This document shows, in pieces, positions 17,523 through 25,349 of a stretch of DNA of 64,000 nucleotides. Under the pieces are notes generated by a model that ran no database searches, was not told the DNA's origin, and saw only the letters and a list, made by a program, of their open reading frames with translations. Location of the stretch: positions 1,798,001-1,862,000 of the forward strand of contig NZ_CP082322.1 in assembly GCF_019884725.1 (NCBI RefSeq), read 5' to 3'. The stretch is from Leucobacter tenebrionis. Its GTDB lineage: Bacteria; Actinomycetota; Actinomycetes; Actinomycetales; Microbacteriaceae. Position numbers and translations under genes: made by a program. Each line of letters starts with the position of its first letter. The stretch's first letter is position 1.

Positions 17523-18123
17523 TGAAGTCCGCCCGCCGACACGATCTGAGGAACCCCTGACCCACCGAGAAAGGTCCGCCGACGTTAGCGCACCGCTCGA
17601 TCCGCTGACGGCTCCCTAAACGAGAGCTTCGGAAGCCCGTTGTTGGGGCAGCTGTCCCGGGGAATGCAAAGATATTCTCGTCGCTGAATCCGTGCGCCCA
17701 ATCAAAAAGCAGTACACCTAGAAGCGTCGACTTGAATGACACTCTCCACTCGTCGCCTTCGTCATCGGTAACTGCTACAGCGTGTATAAGCCCCTCTGCT
17801 TCGAGCGTGATAATCGCAGGCATGTAATCAGATTCCGGTGAGCCCTCAGGTTGGAGCAGGCGGAGATTAGCTCTGAGTTCTTCGACGCTGATCGATATGA
17901 ACTTGAAGTGCCCTTCGGGTGCCTGAGCGCCGAGCCAAGCTGCGGCGGAGTATAGAACGTGAAAGCACCTAAGCTGGGCGGCACTGAGTCCGTCCATGAC
18001 GGTGAGATAGTAGACGGGGCGGTCATCGCTACCGTCTGCGTTTCTGGAACCCGTAATCATGCCAGCCACATAGGTCTGCATGAGGTCATCATCGTACAGC
18101 GAGGCATCGTTGAGCACCTTTAC
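17488..18123 (-). pseudogene. Hypothetical protein, 5' end removed by IS256 element
   Basis: About 210 residues of natural-looking sequence (VKVLNDASLYDDDLMQTYVA onward) read on the minus strand away from the IS end at 18124. Frame extension to 18222 is encoded by IS DNA and is not native. The segment looks like a compact alpha/beta domain (SVEELRANLRLLQPEG and ITLEAEGLIHAV). I cannot assign a family. The true C-terminus is unclear because composition degrades after about 17640. Lower GC than neighbours suggests transferred DNA. Confidence 0.6.
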
Positions 18124-19537
18124 GTAGTGCCCCGTAAAGTGGTGTAGCGCACGGTGGCCAGCACGTCGTAGAACGTGGACGCGGTCACCGTGTGATCCTT
18201 CGAGGAATCTCCTACAACCCACTCGAAAGGCATCAACACGATGACCGCTCCTACTATTGTCGACCCTGCCGGCCTGCTCAGCGAAGCTCTCACCGACGCG
18301 TCCCCGGATCTGATGCGCAGTCTGTTGCAGACCATGATCAACGCGCTCTTGTCCGCGGACGCGGACGCCGTGGTCGGCGCTGAATGGGGCAAGCCCTCAT
18401 CCGACCGGATCACGCAGCGCAATGGCTACCGACACCGCGACCTCGACACCCGGGTCGGTACGATCGATGTCGCGATCCCGAAGCTTCGGCAGGGAACCTA
18501 TTTCCCCGAATGGCTGCTCGAGCGCCGCAAACGCGCCGAGACCGCGCTGATCACCGTCGTCGCCGACTGTTACCTTGCCGGCGTGTCCACACGCCGGATG
18601 GACAAGCTCGTCAAGACCCTCGGCATCCATTCCCTGTCGAAGTCGCAGGTGTCCCGGATGGCGGCGGAGCTCGATGCACACGTCGAGCAGTTCCGACACC
18701 GACCGCTCGACGACGCCGGTCCGTTTACCTTCGTTGCCGCCGACGCGCTCACCATGAAAGTTCGCGAGGGCGGCCGCGTCATAGGCGCAGTGGTGCTCGT
18801 CGCGACCGGCGTCAACGGCGACGGGCGCCGCGAGGTGCTCGGCCTGCGCGTGGCCACCAGCGAGACAGGGGCGGCCTGGAACTCGTTCTTCGCCGACCTC
18901 GTCGCCCGCGGTCTCGGAGGCGTCCGCCTCGTCACCAGCGACGCCCACCAAGGACTCGTCGAAGCAATCGCAGCGAACCTGCCCGGTGCTGTTTGGCAGC
19001 GCTGTCGCACGCACTACGCGGCGAACCTGATGAGTGTGACACCGAAGGCCATGTGGCCGGCGGTGAAGGCGATGCTGCACTCCGTCTACGACCAGCCCGA
19101 CGCCGCCGCGGTCCACGCTCAGTTCGACCGGCTCCTGGACTACGTCGACGGGAAACTGCCCGACGCTCACGAGCACCTCGACGCGGCCCGCGCCGATATT
19201 CTCGCCTTCGCGCAGTTCCCGGAAGGCCTGTGGCAGCAGATCTGGTCCAACAACCCCAACGAGCGTCTCAATCGGGAAATCCGCCGCCGCACCGACTCCG
19301 TCGGGATCTTCCCGAACCGGGACGCGATTATCCGCCTCGTCGGCGCGGTCCTCGCCGAGCAGACCGATGAATGGGCCGAAGGACGCCGCTACCTCGGCCT
19401 CGACGTTCTCGCGAAGAGCCGCCTCACCCTCGTCACAGACAACGACGTCGAGGAGGTGATCGATACCGTTCTCGAGCTCAGCGCCTGACCCCATCACCAC
19501 GAAGGACCAACCGTTACACCACCACCCGGGACTTGAC
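18124..19537 (+). mobile_element. IS256-family insertion sequence, copy 1
   Basis: A 1414-bp element. Ends are inferred by comparison with copy 2: the left begins GTAGTGCCCCGTAAAGTGGT, and the right end read inward begins GTCAAGTCCC followed by a shared GTGGTGTA block. The terminal repeats are therefore imperfect, about 25 bp. No 8-bp target duplication is present. The left end truncates a resident gene at 18123. Confidence 0.8.
18241..19488 (+). CDS. IS256-family transposase, intact
   Basis: A 415-residue Mutator-type (IS256) transposase. The acidic catalytic residues are visible: Asp168 in VAADALTMKV, Asp234 in TSDAHQGL, and a Glu in the conserved NPNERLNREIRRRT block (residues 338-351, Glu341 or Glu346). 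The frame is unbroken from ATG to stop. It is roughly 93 percent identical by eye to the transposase of copy 2 over the alignable region, so the copies are related but not recent duplicates. Confidence 0.93.
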   Translation: MTAPTIVDPAGLLSEALTDASPDLMRSLLQTMINALLSADADAVVGAEWGKPSSDRITQRNGYRHRDLDTRVGTIDVAIPKLRQGTYFPEWLLERRKRAETALITVVADCYLAGVSTRRMDKLVKTLGIHSLSKSQVSRMAAELDAHVEQFRHRPLDDAGPFTFVAADALTMKVREGGRVIGAVVLVATGVNGDGRREVLGLRVATSETGAAWNSFFADLVARGLGGVRLVTSDAHQGLVEAIAANLPGAVWQRCRTHYAANLMSVTPKAMWPAVKAMLHSVYDQPDAAAVHAQFDRLLDYVDGKLPDAHEHLDAARADILAFAQFPEGLWQQIWSNNPNERLNREIRRRTDSVGIFPNRDAIIRLVGAVLAEQTDEWAEGRRYLGLDVLAKSRLTLVTDNDVEEVIDTVLELSA

Positions 19538-19642
19538 CAGGAGTCATGTTGCTCTAGGAAGTAGTCGACGCAGAGAAACCGCACGTTGATCTCTGAATTG
19601 GCCTGGGTTGAGTTCCGATCTTTATACAAGGATGGAACTACG

Positions 19643-19957
19643 ATGCCAAGCAAATATGACCCTGAACTTCGCCAGCGCGCACTTCGGATGCTCGCCGAAG
19701 CCCGCCCCGAGCACGAGTCGCTGACCGCGGCCTGCCGTCACGTCGGTGGGCTCCTCGGAGTGAGCTCGGAGACGCTGCGCGTGTGGCAGCGCCGCTACGA
19801 CATCGATACCGGCGCGAAGCCTGGCACCTCGATCGATATGGCCCAGGAGAACCGGCGGTTACGCCGCGAGGTGAGCGAGCTCCGTAAGGCCAACGAGATA
19901 CTCAAAGCCGCGAGCGTGTTTTTCGCGAAGGAACTCGACCGGCCACGAACGAAATGA
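19643..19957 (+). CDS. IS3-family OrfA (helix-turn-helix subunit)
   Basis: A 104-residue protein with an HTH_Tnp_1-like domain (PELRQRALRMLAEARPEHES and LLGVSSETLRVWQRRYDI), then a leucine-zipper segment (ENRRLRREVSELRKANEILK) ending KAASVFFAKEL, all diagnostic of IS3 OrfA. It overlaps OrfB by four bases (ATGA). OrfB is in the -1 frame relative to OrfA, as expected for production of the OrfAB transposase by frameshifting; the slippery site is not obvious. Confidence 0.93.
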   Translation: MPSKYDPELRQRALRMLAEARPEHESLTAACRHVGGLLGVSSETLRVWQRRYDIDTGAKPGTSIDMAQENRRLRREVSELRKANEILKAASVFFAKELDRPRTK

Positions 19958-20865
19958 TCAGATTCATCGACGAGTACCGTGATCGTTTCGGGGTCGAGTT
20001 CCTCTGTCGTACGCTGCGTGCGCCAGTTCGTGGGTTCCTCACCTCCCGCGGATACCGGGCCGCGAAAGCCCGGTCGGCCTCAGCCAGGCAGCTGCGCGAC
20101 GAGTTGCTCCTCCCTGAGATCCGGCGGCTCCACGCGAAGCACTATGGCGTGTACGGGCGCCGGAAGATGCATGCCCTGCTGAAGCGTGAGGGGTGGAAGA
20201 TCGGCCGCGACCAGACCGAGCGTCTGATGCGGCTCGCCGGCGTGCGCGGGGTACGGAAATCAAAGCGCGTGTTCACCACACGCCCCAACAAAACGGCGGC
20301 ACTGCCTGCCGATCTCGTCAACCGGAGATTCGCCGCTGACGGGCCGCGCAAGCTCTGGGTGTGCGACGTGACCTACGTCGCCACCTGGTCTGGGTTCGCC
20401 TATGTCGCGTTCGTCACTGACGTGTACTCGCGCAGAATCGTGGGCTGGAATGTCGCTGCGACGCTGAAATCTGAGGTTCTGCCGATGCAGGCACTCGATA
20501 TGGCTGCGTGGCAATCGGGCGGCAGGCTCGATGGGCTGATCCATCACGCCGATCACGGGTCGAATTACACTGCCATGGTCTATACGGATCGCATTGCGGA
20601 ACTCGGAGCAGTGCCCTCGACCGGGACGGTCGGCGACAGTTTTGACAATGCCATGGCTGAGGCGGTCAACAACCTCTACAAGACCGAACTGATCCGACAG
20701 CAGGGCCCCTGGCGGACGGTTGAGCAGGTCGAACTCGCGACCCTCGAATACGTGTGGTGGTGGAACCATGAGCGCCTTCACGGGGAACTCGATATGCGCA
20801 CCCCGATCGAGGTCGAGCAGGCCTACTATGCTGAGGCCGAGGAACTTCTGTCACCGACAGGTTGA
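19954..20865 (+). CDS. IS3-family OrfB (DDE integrase domain)
   Basis: A 303-residue protein with the HTH_21 region (KHYGVYGRRKMHALLKREG) and an rve-type catalytic core. The DDE triad is intact: Asp138 in WVCDVTYV, Asp200 in HHADHGSNYT, and Glu236 in DNAMAEAVNNLYKTEL. With OrfA it forms the transposase of the surrounding IS. There is no disruption, so the element looks competent to transpose. Confidence 0.94.
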   Translation: MIRFIDEYRDRFGVEFLCRTLRAPVRGFLTSRGYRAAKARSASARQLRDELLLPEIRRLHAKHYGVYGRRKMHALLKREGWKIGRDQTERLMRLAGVRGVRKSKRVFTTRPNKTAALPADLVNRRFAADGPRKLWVCDVTYVATWSGFAYVAFVTDVYSRRIVGWNVAATLKSEVLPMQALDMAAWQSGGRLDGLIHHADHGSNYTAMVYTDRIAELGAVPSTGTVGDSFDNAMAEAVNNLYKTELIRQQGPWRTVEQVELATLEYVWWWNHERLHGELDMRTPIEVEQAYYAEAEELLSPTG

Positions 20866-21003
20866 CAGGAAAACCGGTCGGAACTCAAACCAGGCCAATT
20901 CACTCTGATTCTAGGTGCTACGGTCGCTGGCGATAGAACGCTGGAGGCATGATCCAGGAGCCTCGCCCTCTCACTCGAATCGGCGCTTAACGCTGGTTTA
21001 TGT

Positions 21004-22146
21004 TCATTCCGCTGCTGAAACCGTGCAATCGCTTGTGTCCGTTCGTTTCAGCTGACCCGCGCCCTCAAACTCCGTAAGCATGGACGCGTAGGTTCTGACA
21101 TCGATTCCTTGCGTGGTGAGCCAGTCATCGTTGTAGTAAGTGGAGACGTACCGGTCACCGGAATCGCAAATGAGTGTGACGAGGCTGGTAGCTTCTCCGG
21201 ATTGTTCGAGTTCTTGTGCGAGGAGTAGCGTTCCCCAAAGGTTCGTCCCAGTTGAGGCGCCAACGCGTCGCCCGAGGAGCCGGGAGAACCAGCGCATTGT
21301 CGCGATGGAAGCGGCATCCGGAACGTGGATCATGCGGTCGATGAGTTCGGGGTAGAAGGAAGGCTCGACCTGCGTGCGTCCGATTCCCTCGATGCGAGAC
21401 GGCGTAGTCGTTCGCACGGACCGGTCATTCTGTCGCCATCCTTCAAAGAAGGCTGAGCCATCCGGGTCGACCACAGCTACACGTGTGTCATACCCACGAT
21501 AGCGCGCGTGGCGCGCGAAGCAGGTGCTCGTACCGCCCGTGCCGGCACCCACGACGACCCAGCTGGGAACGGGGTTCTCCGAGAGCCGGAGCTGTTCATG
21601 CACTTCTTCGGCAATGTTGGCGGTGCGCCAGTCGGTTGCGGTGGCTGCATTCGTGAATTGATCTATGAAGTACCCGCCGCACTCTGTCGCGAGACGCTGT
21701 GCCTCCGTGGTAACGGCTGACGCCTCTTCCACGGTGTGGCAGCGGCCCCCGTAATGCTCGATCATTCGGAGCTTCTCTGCGCTTGTATGCGCTGGTACGA
21801 CAGCTATGAAGGGGAGGCCTATGAGCGCAGCGAAGTACGCTTCACTCACGGCGGTCGAGCCGCTCGACGCCTCGATGATGACCGTGTCGGGGCCGATCTC
21901 ACCGTTGCAGAGCGCCTGAACGAAGAGGGATCGAGCGAGGCGATGCTTCAGGCTTCCGGTGACGTGCACCGACTCGTCCTTGGCATAGACGGTGACGTTG
22001 CGAAACTGGGGGAGTGGCAGCTTTATCAGCGGCGTTCTTACGCTCTGCTGTGTCTCGGCTTCGATCCGTCGTAGGGCTTCACGCGTCCATGCTCGATGTG
22101 TGTTCGTTCGGGGAGCATCCATCTCGACAAGCTGCAGTGCCTTCAT
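21004..22146 (-). CDS. PLP-dependent lyase of the cysteine synthase superfamily, Cds1-like
   Basis: A 380-residue fold-type II PLP enzyme. PLP-binding Lys67 lies in VTGSLKHRLARS, the substrate loop is ASSGSTAVSEAYF, and the phosphate-binding GAGTGGTS spans residues 200-207. It closely resembles mycobacterial L-cysteine desulfhydrase Cds1 as I recall it (SLKHRLARSLF, ECGGYFIDQFT). Cds1 yields pyruvate, ammonia and sulfide via 2-aminoacrylate. In this cassette it may instead deaminate another amino acid intermediate. The start has GAAGGAA about 12 nt upstream. It lies downstream of LysR on the same strand. Confidence 0.82.
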   Translation of the reverse strand: MKALQLVEMDAPRTNTHRAWTREALRRIEAETQQSVRTPLIKLPLPQFRNVTVYAKDESVHVTGSLKHRLARSLFVQALCNGEIGPDTVIIEASSGSTAVSEAYFAALIGLPFIAVVPAHTSAEKLRMIEHYGGRCHTVEEASAVTTEAQRLATECGGYFIDQFTNAATATDWRTANIAEEVHEQLRLSENPVPSWVVVGAGTGGTSTCFARHARYRGYDTRVAVVDPDGSAFFEGWRQNDRSVRTTTPSRIEGIGRTQVEPSFYPELIDRMIHVPDAASIATMRWFSRLLGRRVGASTGTNLWGTLLLAQELEQSGEATSLVTLICDSGDRYVSTYYNDDWLTTQGIDVRTYASMLTEFEGAGQLKRTDTSDCTVSAAE

Positions 22147-22302
22147 AACTCAGATCAATTCCTTCGGGGTGGGGGCGCAGGCATCACCAGCCCGCAAATC
22201 GGTGGGCTGTGCAGCGAACCTCGCGGTCAGCCCTTGTTACCGATTCTGCCTACCTTTGGGCAAAGTGCAAGCAATGATTAATGCGTCAAATCAAAGAAAT
22301 GC

Positions 22303-23238
22303 TTATGTTTCTGCACCTTGAGAAAGACGCTCTGCAGCCCACTGCAGAGAGGAGATCAAGTGCTGGACGGCCGGTGATGAAGCATTCGATCGCAGAAAGG
22401 TGGCTGTAACGAGTCTGACCCGCTCGGGGGACACTTGGCGGGTTCTGAGTCGGGGGAGCTTCACCACTGACTGCACCATGCGTGGCATGAGGGCGAGTCC
22501 CAGCCCCGAAACGACATAGCTCTGGACGGCGAGGTTGTCGTCAGTGGCGATATCGACCTTCGGGTTGAACCCTTCTGCGGCGCAGGCGTCTATGAACGCC
22601 TGACGGCACCTCACGCATCCAGCGATCCATCTTTCGCTGCTGAGTTCGCTGAGGGAGATCTTCTGCCTGCGGGTGAGTGAGTGGGAGTCGTTCATGAAGA
22701 GCAGGAGCGGCTCCGAAAGAAGCGGCACGGTTATCGTGTCATGATCTTCGCTTTGGTGCTCTTCCGGTGTTGACCCGTCGGCGTAGTGGAACGAAATCAC
22801 TACGTCGTAGATACCCTGGCTGAGTCCGTTAAGAGATTCCGGAGGCTCCGCCTCGAAGAGCTCAATCTCGATCCCCAGCTGCGCGGAGCGCAAATGTGAG
22901 ATCGCCGGAGGCAAGAGCGCTGCGTTTGCGCTCGGAAACGCACATACGCGCACTGAGCCGCGACGTAGTCGGGTCACGGCGTTGACACGCTCCTGGGCAG
23001 ACTGCAGCGCGGCCAAAAGTACGGGGGCTTGTTCCGCGAGGGTTTCGCCTTCGTTGGTGAGTTGCAATGTGCGACCCGCCCGTACGAACAGTGCGGCTCC
23101 CAGCCGGTCCTCCAAGGCCCGGATCTGTTGGCTGATCCCCGGTTGCGTGTACCCGAGGGACCTGGCGGCAGCGGCGAAGGTGCCCTCGCGCACGACTGCG
23201 TCGAAAGTGATCAGTTGCTGCACGTCGAACATGTCCAT
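22303..23238 (-). CDS. LysR-family transcriptional regulator
   Basis: A 311-residue LTTR. The winged HTH is at residues 4-60 (LITFDAVVREGTFAAAARSL, then TQPGISQQIRALEDRLGAAL), followed by the periplasmic-binding-like effector domain. The frame reaches back to 23511, but the upstream part overlaps the divergent MHS gene; the ATG at 23238 (or 23232) gives the canonical N-terminus MDMFDVQQL. No Shine-Dalgarno is evident. It is divergent from the MHS-RidA-amidohydrolase operon and probably controls it. A Cys pair in GCVRCR is unusual. Confidence 0.9.
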   Translation of the reverse strand: MDMFDVQQLITFDAVVREGTFAAAARSLGYTQPGISQQIRALEDRLGAALFVRAGRTLQLTNEGETLAEQAPVLLAALQSAQERVNAVTRLRRGSVRVCAFPSANAALLPPAISHLRSAQLGIEIELFEAEPPESLNGLSQGIYDVVISFHYADGSTPEEHQSEDHDTITVPLLSEPLLLFMNDSHSLTRRQKISLSELSSERWIAGCVRCRQAFIDACAAEGFNPKVDIATDDNLAVQSYVVSGLGLALMPRMVQSVVKLPRLRTRQVSPERVRLVTATFLRSNASSPAVQHLISSLQWAAERLSQGAET

Positions 23239-23487
23239 AAGTATAAGAATTCTTTTGAGATAGGCAATATTTCCTCTCTTGCTGTTTGATATATGGGTCT
23301 GTGAAAGTTGAAGTGGTCGACCTTCAGGAACAAGCGACCTCCCGACGGTTCGCGCATGCTGATGCGTCGAGCGCGTGATGGGAGGAGCGGACTCAAAGGA
23401 GAGAAAGCGTATGTGTAATTTGGGATCGAGCGCGCGCCGCAGACTTGGGCCGCAGAACAAACCTCTAGCCGGAGGGCGAGACGCCTC
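23239..23487. promoter_or_regulatory. LysR/MHS divergent regulatory region
   Basis: This 249-bp AT-rich gap holds a perfect palindrome AAGAATTCTT (23245-23254) six bases before the lysR start. It also holds a dyad TGAAG-N8-CTTCA (23309-23326) around the palindromic core GGTCGACC (23315-23322), with the T-N11-A form expected of LTTR sites. GGAGGG sits about 10 nt before the MHS ATG. Site assignments are by pattern only. Confidence 0.5.
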
Positions 23488-24816
23488 ATGAGCGAACAGG
23501 ATATTCAGCAAAGCTCACGGTCTCAGCGCCTTCGCGCGGTCGGGGGTAGCGTGGTCGGCACAGCGCTGGAATGGTACGACTTCTTCCTCTACGGAACCGC
23601 TGCAGCACTGGTGTTCAACCAGCTCTTCTTCCCCTCGGTCGACCCGCTCACTGGCACCTTGCTCGCCTTCGGTAGCTTCGCCGTCGGGTTCATCGCAAGG
23701 CCCGTCGGCGCGGTGGTATTCGGCAACTACGGTGACCGGATTGGTCGCAAGAAGGTGCTGGTGATCACCTTGATCATCATGGGTATTGCCACCGTGCTGA
23801 TCGGCCTGGTGCCGACCTATGAGACTCTGGGTATTTTCGCCCCCATTCTGCTCACCGTCCTCCGATTCGCGCAGGGGTTCGGTCTTGGTGGCGAGTGGGG
23901 CGGAGCCGTCCTGATGTCGCTCGAACATGGCGACCCCAAACGTCGAGGTCTCTCCGCGAGCTGGCCGCAAATCGGAGTCCCACTCGGACTCTTGCTGGCA
24001 AATGGCGTGCTTGCGGTCATGACTGCGATCACCACGGATGAGCAGTTCATGGCGTGGGGATGGCGAGTGCCGTTCCTTCTTAGTATTTTGCTCGTCGGGA
24101 TCGGGATGTGGATCCGCCTGCACGTGACAGAGTCGCCCGAGTTCGAGAAGGTCGCTACGAGCGGTATCCGGGTGAAGCTCCCGATCGTGGAGGTACTTCG
24201 CACGCAGCGGCGTGAACTCCTGATCTCCACCGGCGCACGTATCGGCACCGATGTTGCGTTCTACATCTACGTCCTGTTTATCGTCACGTATTTGACGCAA
24301 ATGGTCAGCATGGATCAGTCCATCGCACTCCTCGCCGTCCTCGTTAGCGCGGCAGCCATGCTGCTTTTCATTCCAGCATTCGGAGCGTTGTCGGACCGTG
24401 TCGGACGTCGCCCTGTGTATCTGGCAGGTGCGGTGGGCGCGCTCGTCTGGGTGTTTGCATTCTTCCCGCTGCTTGATACCCAGAACGTGCCATTGATTCT
24501 GCTCGCAGACTTTATCGGAATGCTGTGCTGGGCAGCCATGTACGGTCCGCTCGCGGCATTTACCACCGAACTTTTCCCAGCCCAGGTGCGCTACTCGGGT
24601 GCATCGCTCGGATACCAGCTGGCGGGGATTCTCGGTGGTGCGTTTGCTCCCATCATCGCGGTCGCGCTGTACGGCAGGTTCCAGAGCTGGGTAGCAATCG
24701 CTATCTACGTGAGCGCGATGCTGCTGATCACTATCATTTCTGTCGCAGTCGCGCGGGAGTCGGCAGGAAAGAACCCCACTACCCCAACTTCGGCGATTAT
24801 GGAGGACCGACCTTGA
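23488..24816 (+). CDS. MFS metabolite:H+ symporter (MHS family), cassette transporter
   Basis: A 442-residue, 12-TM MHS protein: GTALEWYDFFLYG in TM1, [13 protein letters not shown] in loop 2-3, GLGGEWGGAV in TM5 and SDRVGRRPVY in loop 8-9. It is the first gene of a short operon with RidA and an enamidase-like hydrolase; its stop overlaps the RidA TTG start by four bases. The likely role is uptake of the cassette's substrate, probably a small organic acid or cyclic amide. Codon usage is less GC-biased than in the two other MHS genes here. Confidence 0.9.
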   Translation: MSEQDIQQSSRSQRLRAVGGSVVGTALEWYDFFLYGTAAALVFNQLFFPSVDPLTGTLLAFGSFAVGFIARPVGAVVFGNYGDRIGRKKVLVITLIIMGIATVLIGLVPTYETLGIFAPILLTVLRFAQGFGLGGEWGGAVLMSLEHGDPKRRGLSASWPQIGVPLGLLLANGVLAVMTAITTDEQFMAWGWRVPFLLSILLVGIGMWIRLHVTESPEFEKVATSGIRVKLPIVEVLRTQRRELLISTGARIGTDVAFYIYVLFIVTYLTQMVSMDQSIALLAVLVSAAAMLLFIPAFGALSDRVGRRPVYLAGAVGALVWVFAFFPLLDTQNVPLILLADFIGMLCWAAMYGPLAAFTTELFPAQVRYSGASLGYQLAGILGGAFAPIIAVALYGRFQSWVAIAIYVSAMLLITIISVAVARESAGKNPTTPTSAIMEDRP

Positions 24817-25301
24817 CCCAGCTCACTCACCTAGAGATTAGCCAGAAGCTCGAAACCTTCGGGTATCCGCTACCCGAAGTGCAGGCTCCTCTCGCAGCCT
24901 ATACACCTGCGCTTCAAGCGGGTAACTTCGTGTTCACCTCAGGCCAGCTGCCCCTCGTTGACGGCGTCCTCGAAGCGACTGGAAAGGTCGGGGCAGGGGG
25001 GATCGATCCCGAGCAGGCTGCGAGGCTTGCCGCGCGATGCGCTGTGAACGCTCTTGCGGCACTTGTCAGCGCCATCGGAGACCTGGGCCGTGTGAAGCGC
25101 GTAGCAAAACTTGTCGGCTTCGTGGCAAGTGACCCGTCGTTTACCGAGCAATCTCTGGTGATCGATGGAGCAAGTCGGCTCCTGCACGATGTGCTCGGCG
25201 AAGCAGGCGTGCACGCACGATCTGCGGTCGGCGTGGCAACCTTGCCGAAGGACAGTCCGGTCGAGGTAGAGCTGATCGTCGAACTGCACGACGAAATATA
25301 A
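24813..25301 (+). CDS. RidA-family (YjgF/YER057c/UK114) enamine/imine deaminase
   Basis: A 162-residue Rid protein. The start is TTG, set by GGAGGA six bases upstream and by overlap with the MHS stop (TTGA). The domain shows NFVFTSGQLPLV, the central CAVNALAALVSAIGDLGRVK helix, and HARSAVGVATLPKDSPVEVE with Arg136 at the position of the catalytic RidA arginine. RidA proteins hydrolyse reactive enamines and imines to ketone plus ammonia. It sits between a transporter and an enamidase-like hydrolase that would release such an enamine, giving it a direct metabolic place (inference). Confidence 0.88.
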   Translation: MTQLTHLEISQKLETFGYPLPEVQAPLAAYTPALQAGNFVFTSGQLPLVDGVLEATGKVGAGGIDPEQAARLAARCAVNALAALVSAIGDLGRVKRVAKLVGFVASDPSFTEQSLVIDGASRLLHDVLGEAGVHARSAVGVATLPKDSPVEVELIVELHDEI

Positions 25302-25349
25302 GAACCTGCTGGCAGCCACGACGAATACAAGAAAAAGGAGTATAGGAAT

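Larger units (their letters stand above)
19594..20902 (+). mobile_element. IS3-family insertion sequence with 3-bp target duplication
   Basis: A 1309-bp element. The 27-bp terminal inverted repeats (19594-19620 and 20876-20902) match at 25 of 27 positions and begin TGAATTGGCCTGG. The bases CTC directly flank both ends (19591-19593 and 20903-20905), a typical 3-bp IS3 target duplication. It inserted 56 bp beyond the inner end of IS256 copy 1. The intact duplication shows a clean single insertion. Confidence 0.9.

Noticed and set aside
19930-19960. Clear programmed frameshift slippery heptamer between IS3 OrfA and OrfB
   Set aside because: The -1 frame relation is right, but only GAAATGA is present, with no A6 or A4G-type slippery site.
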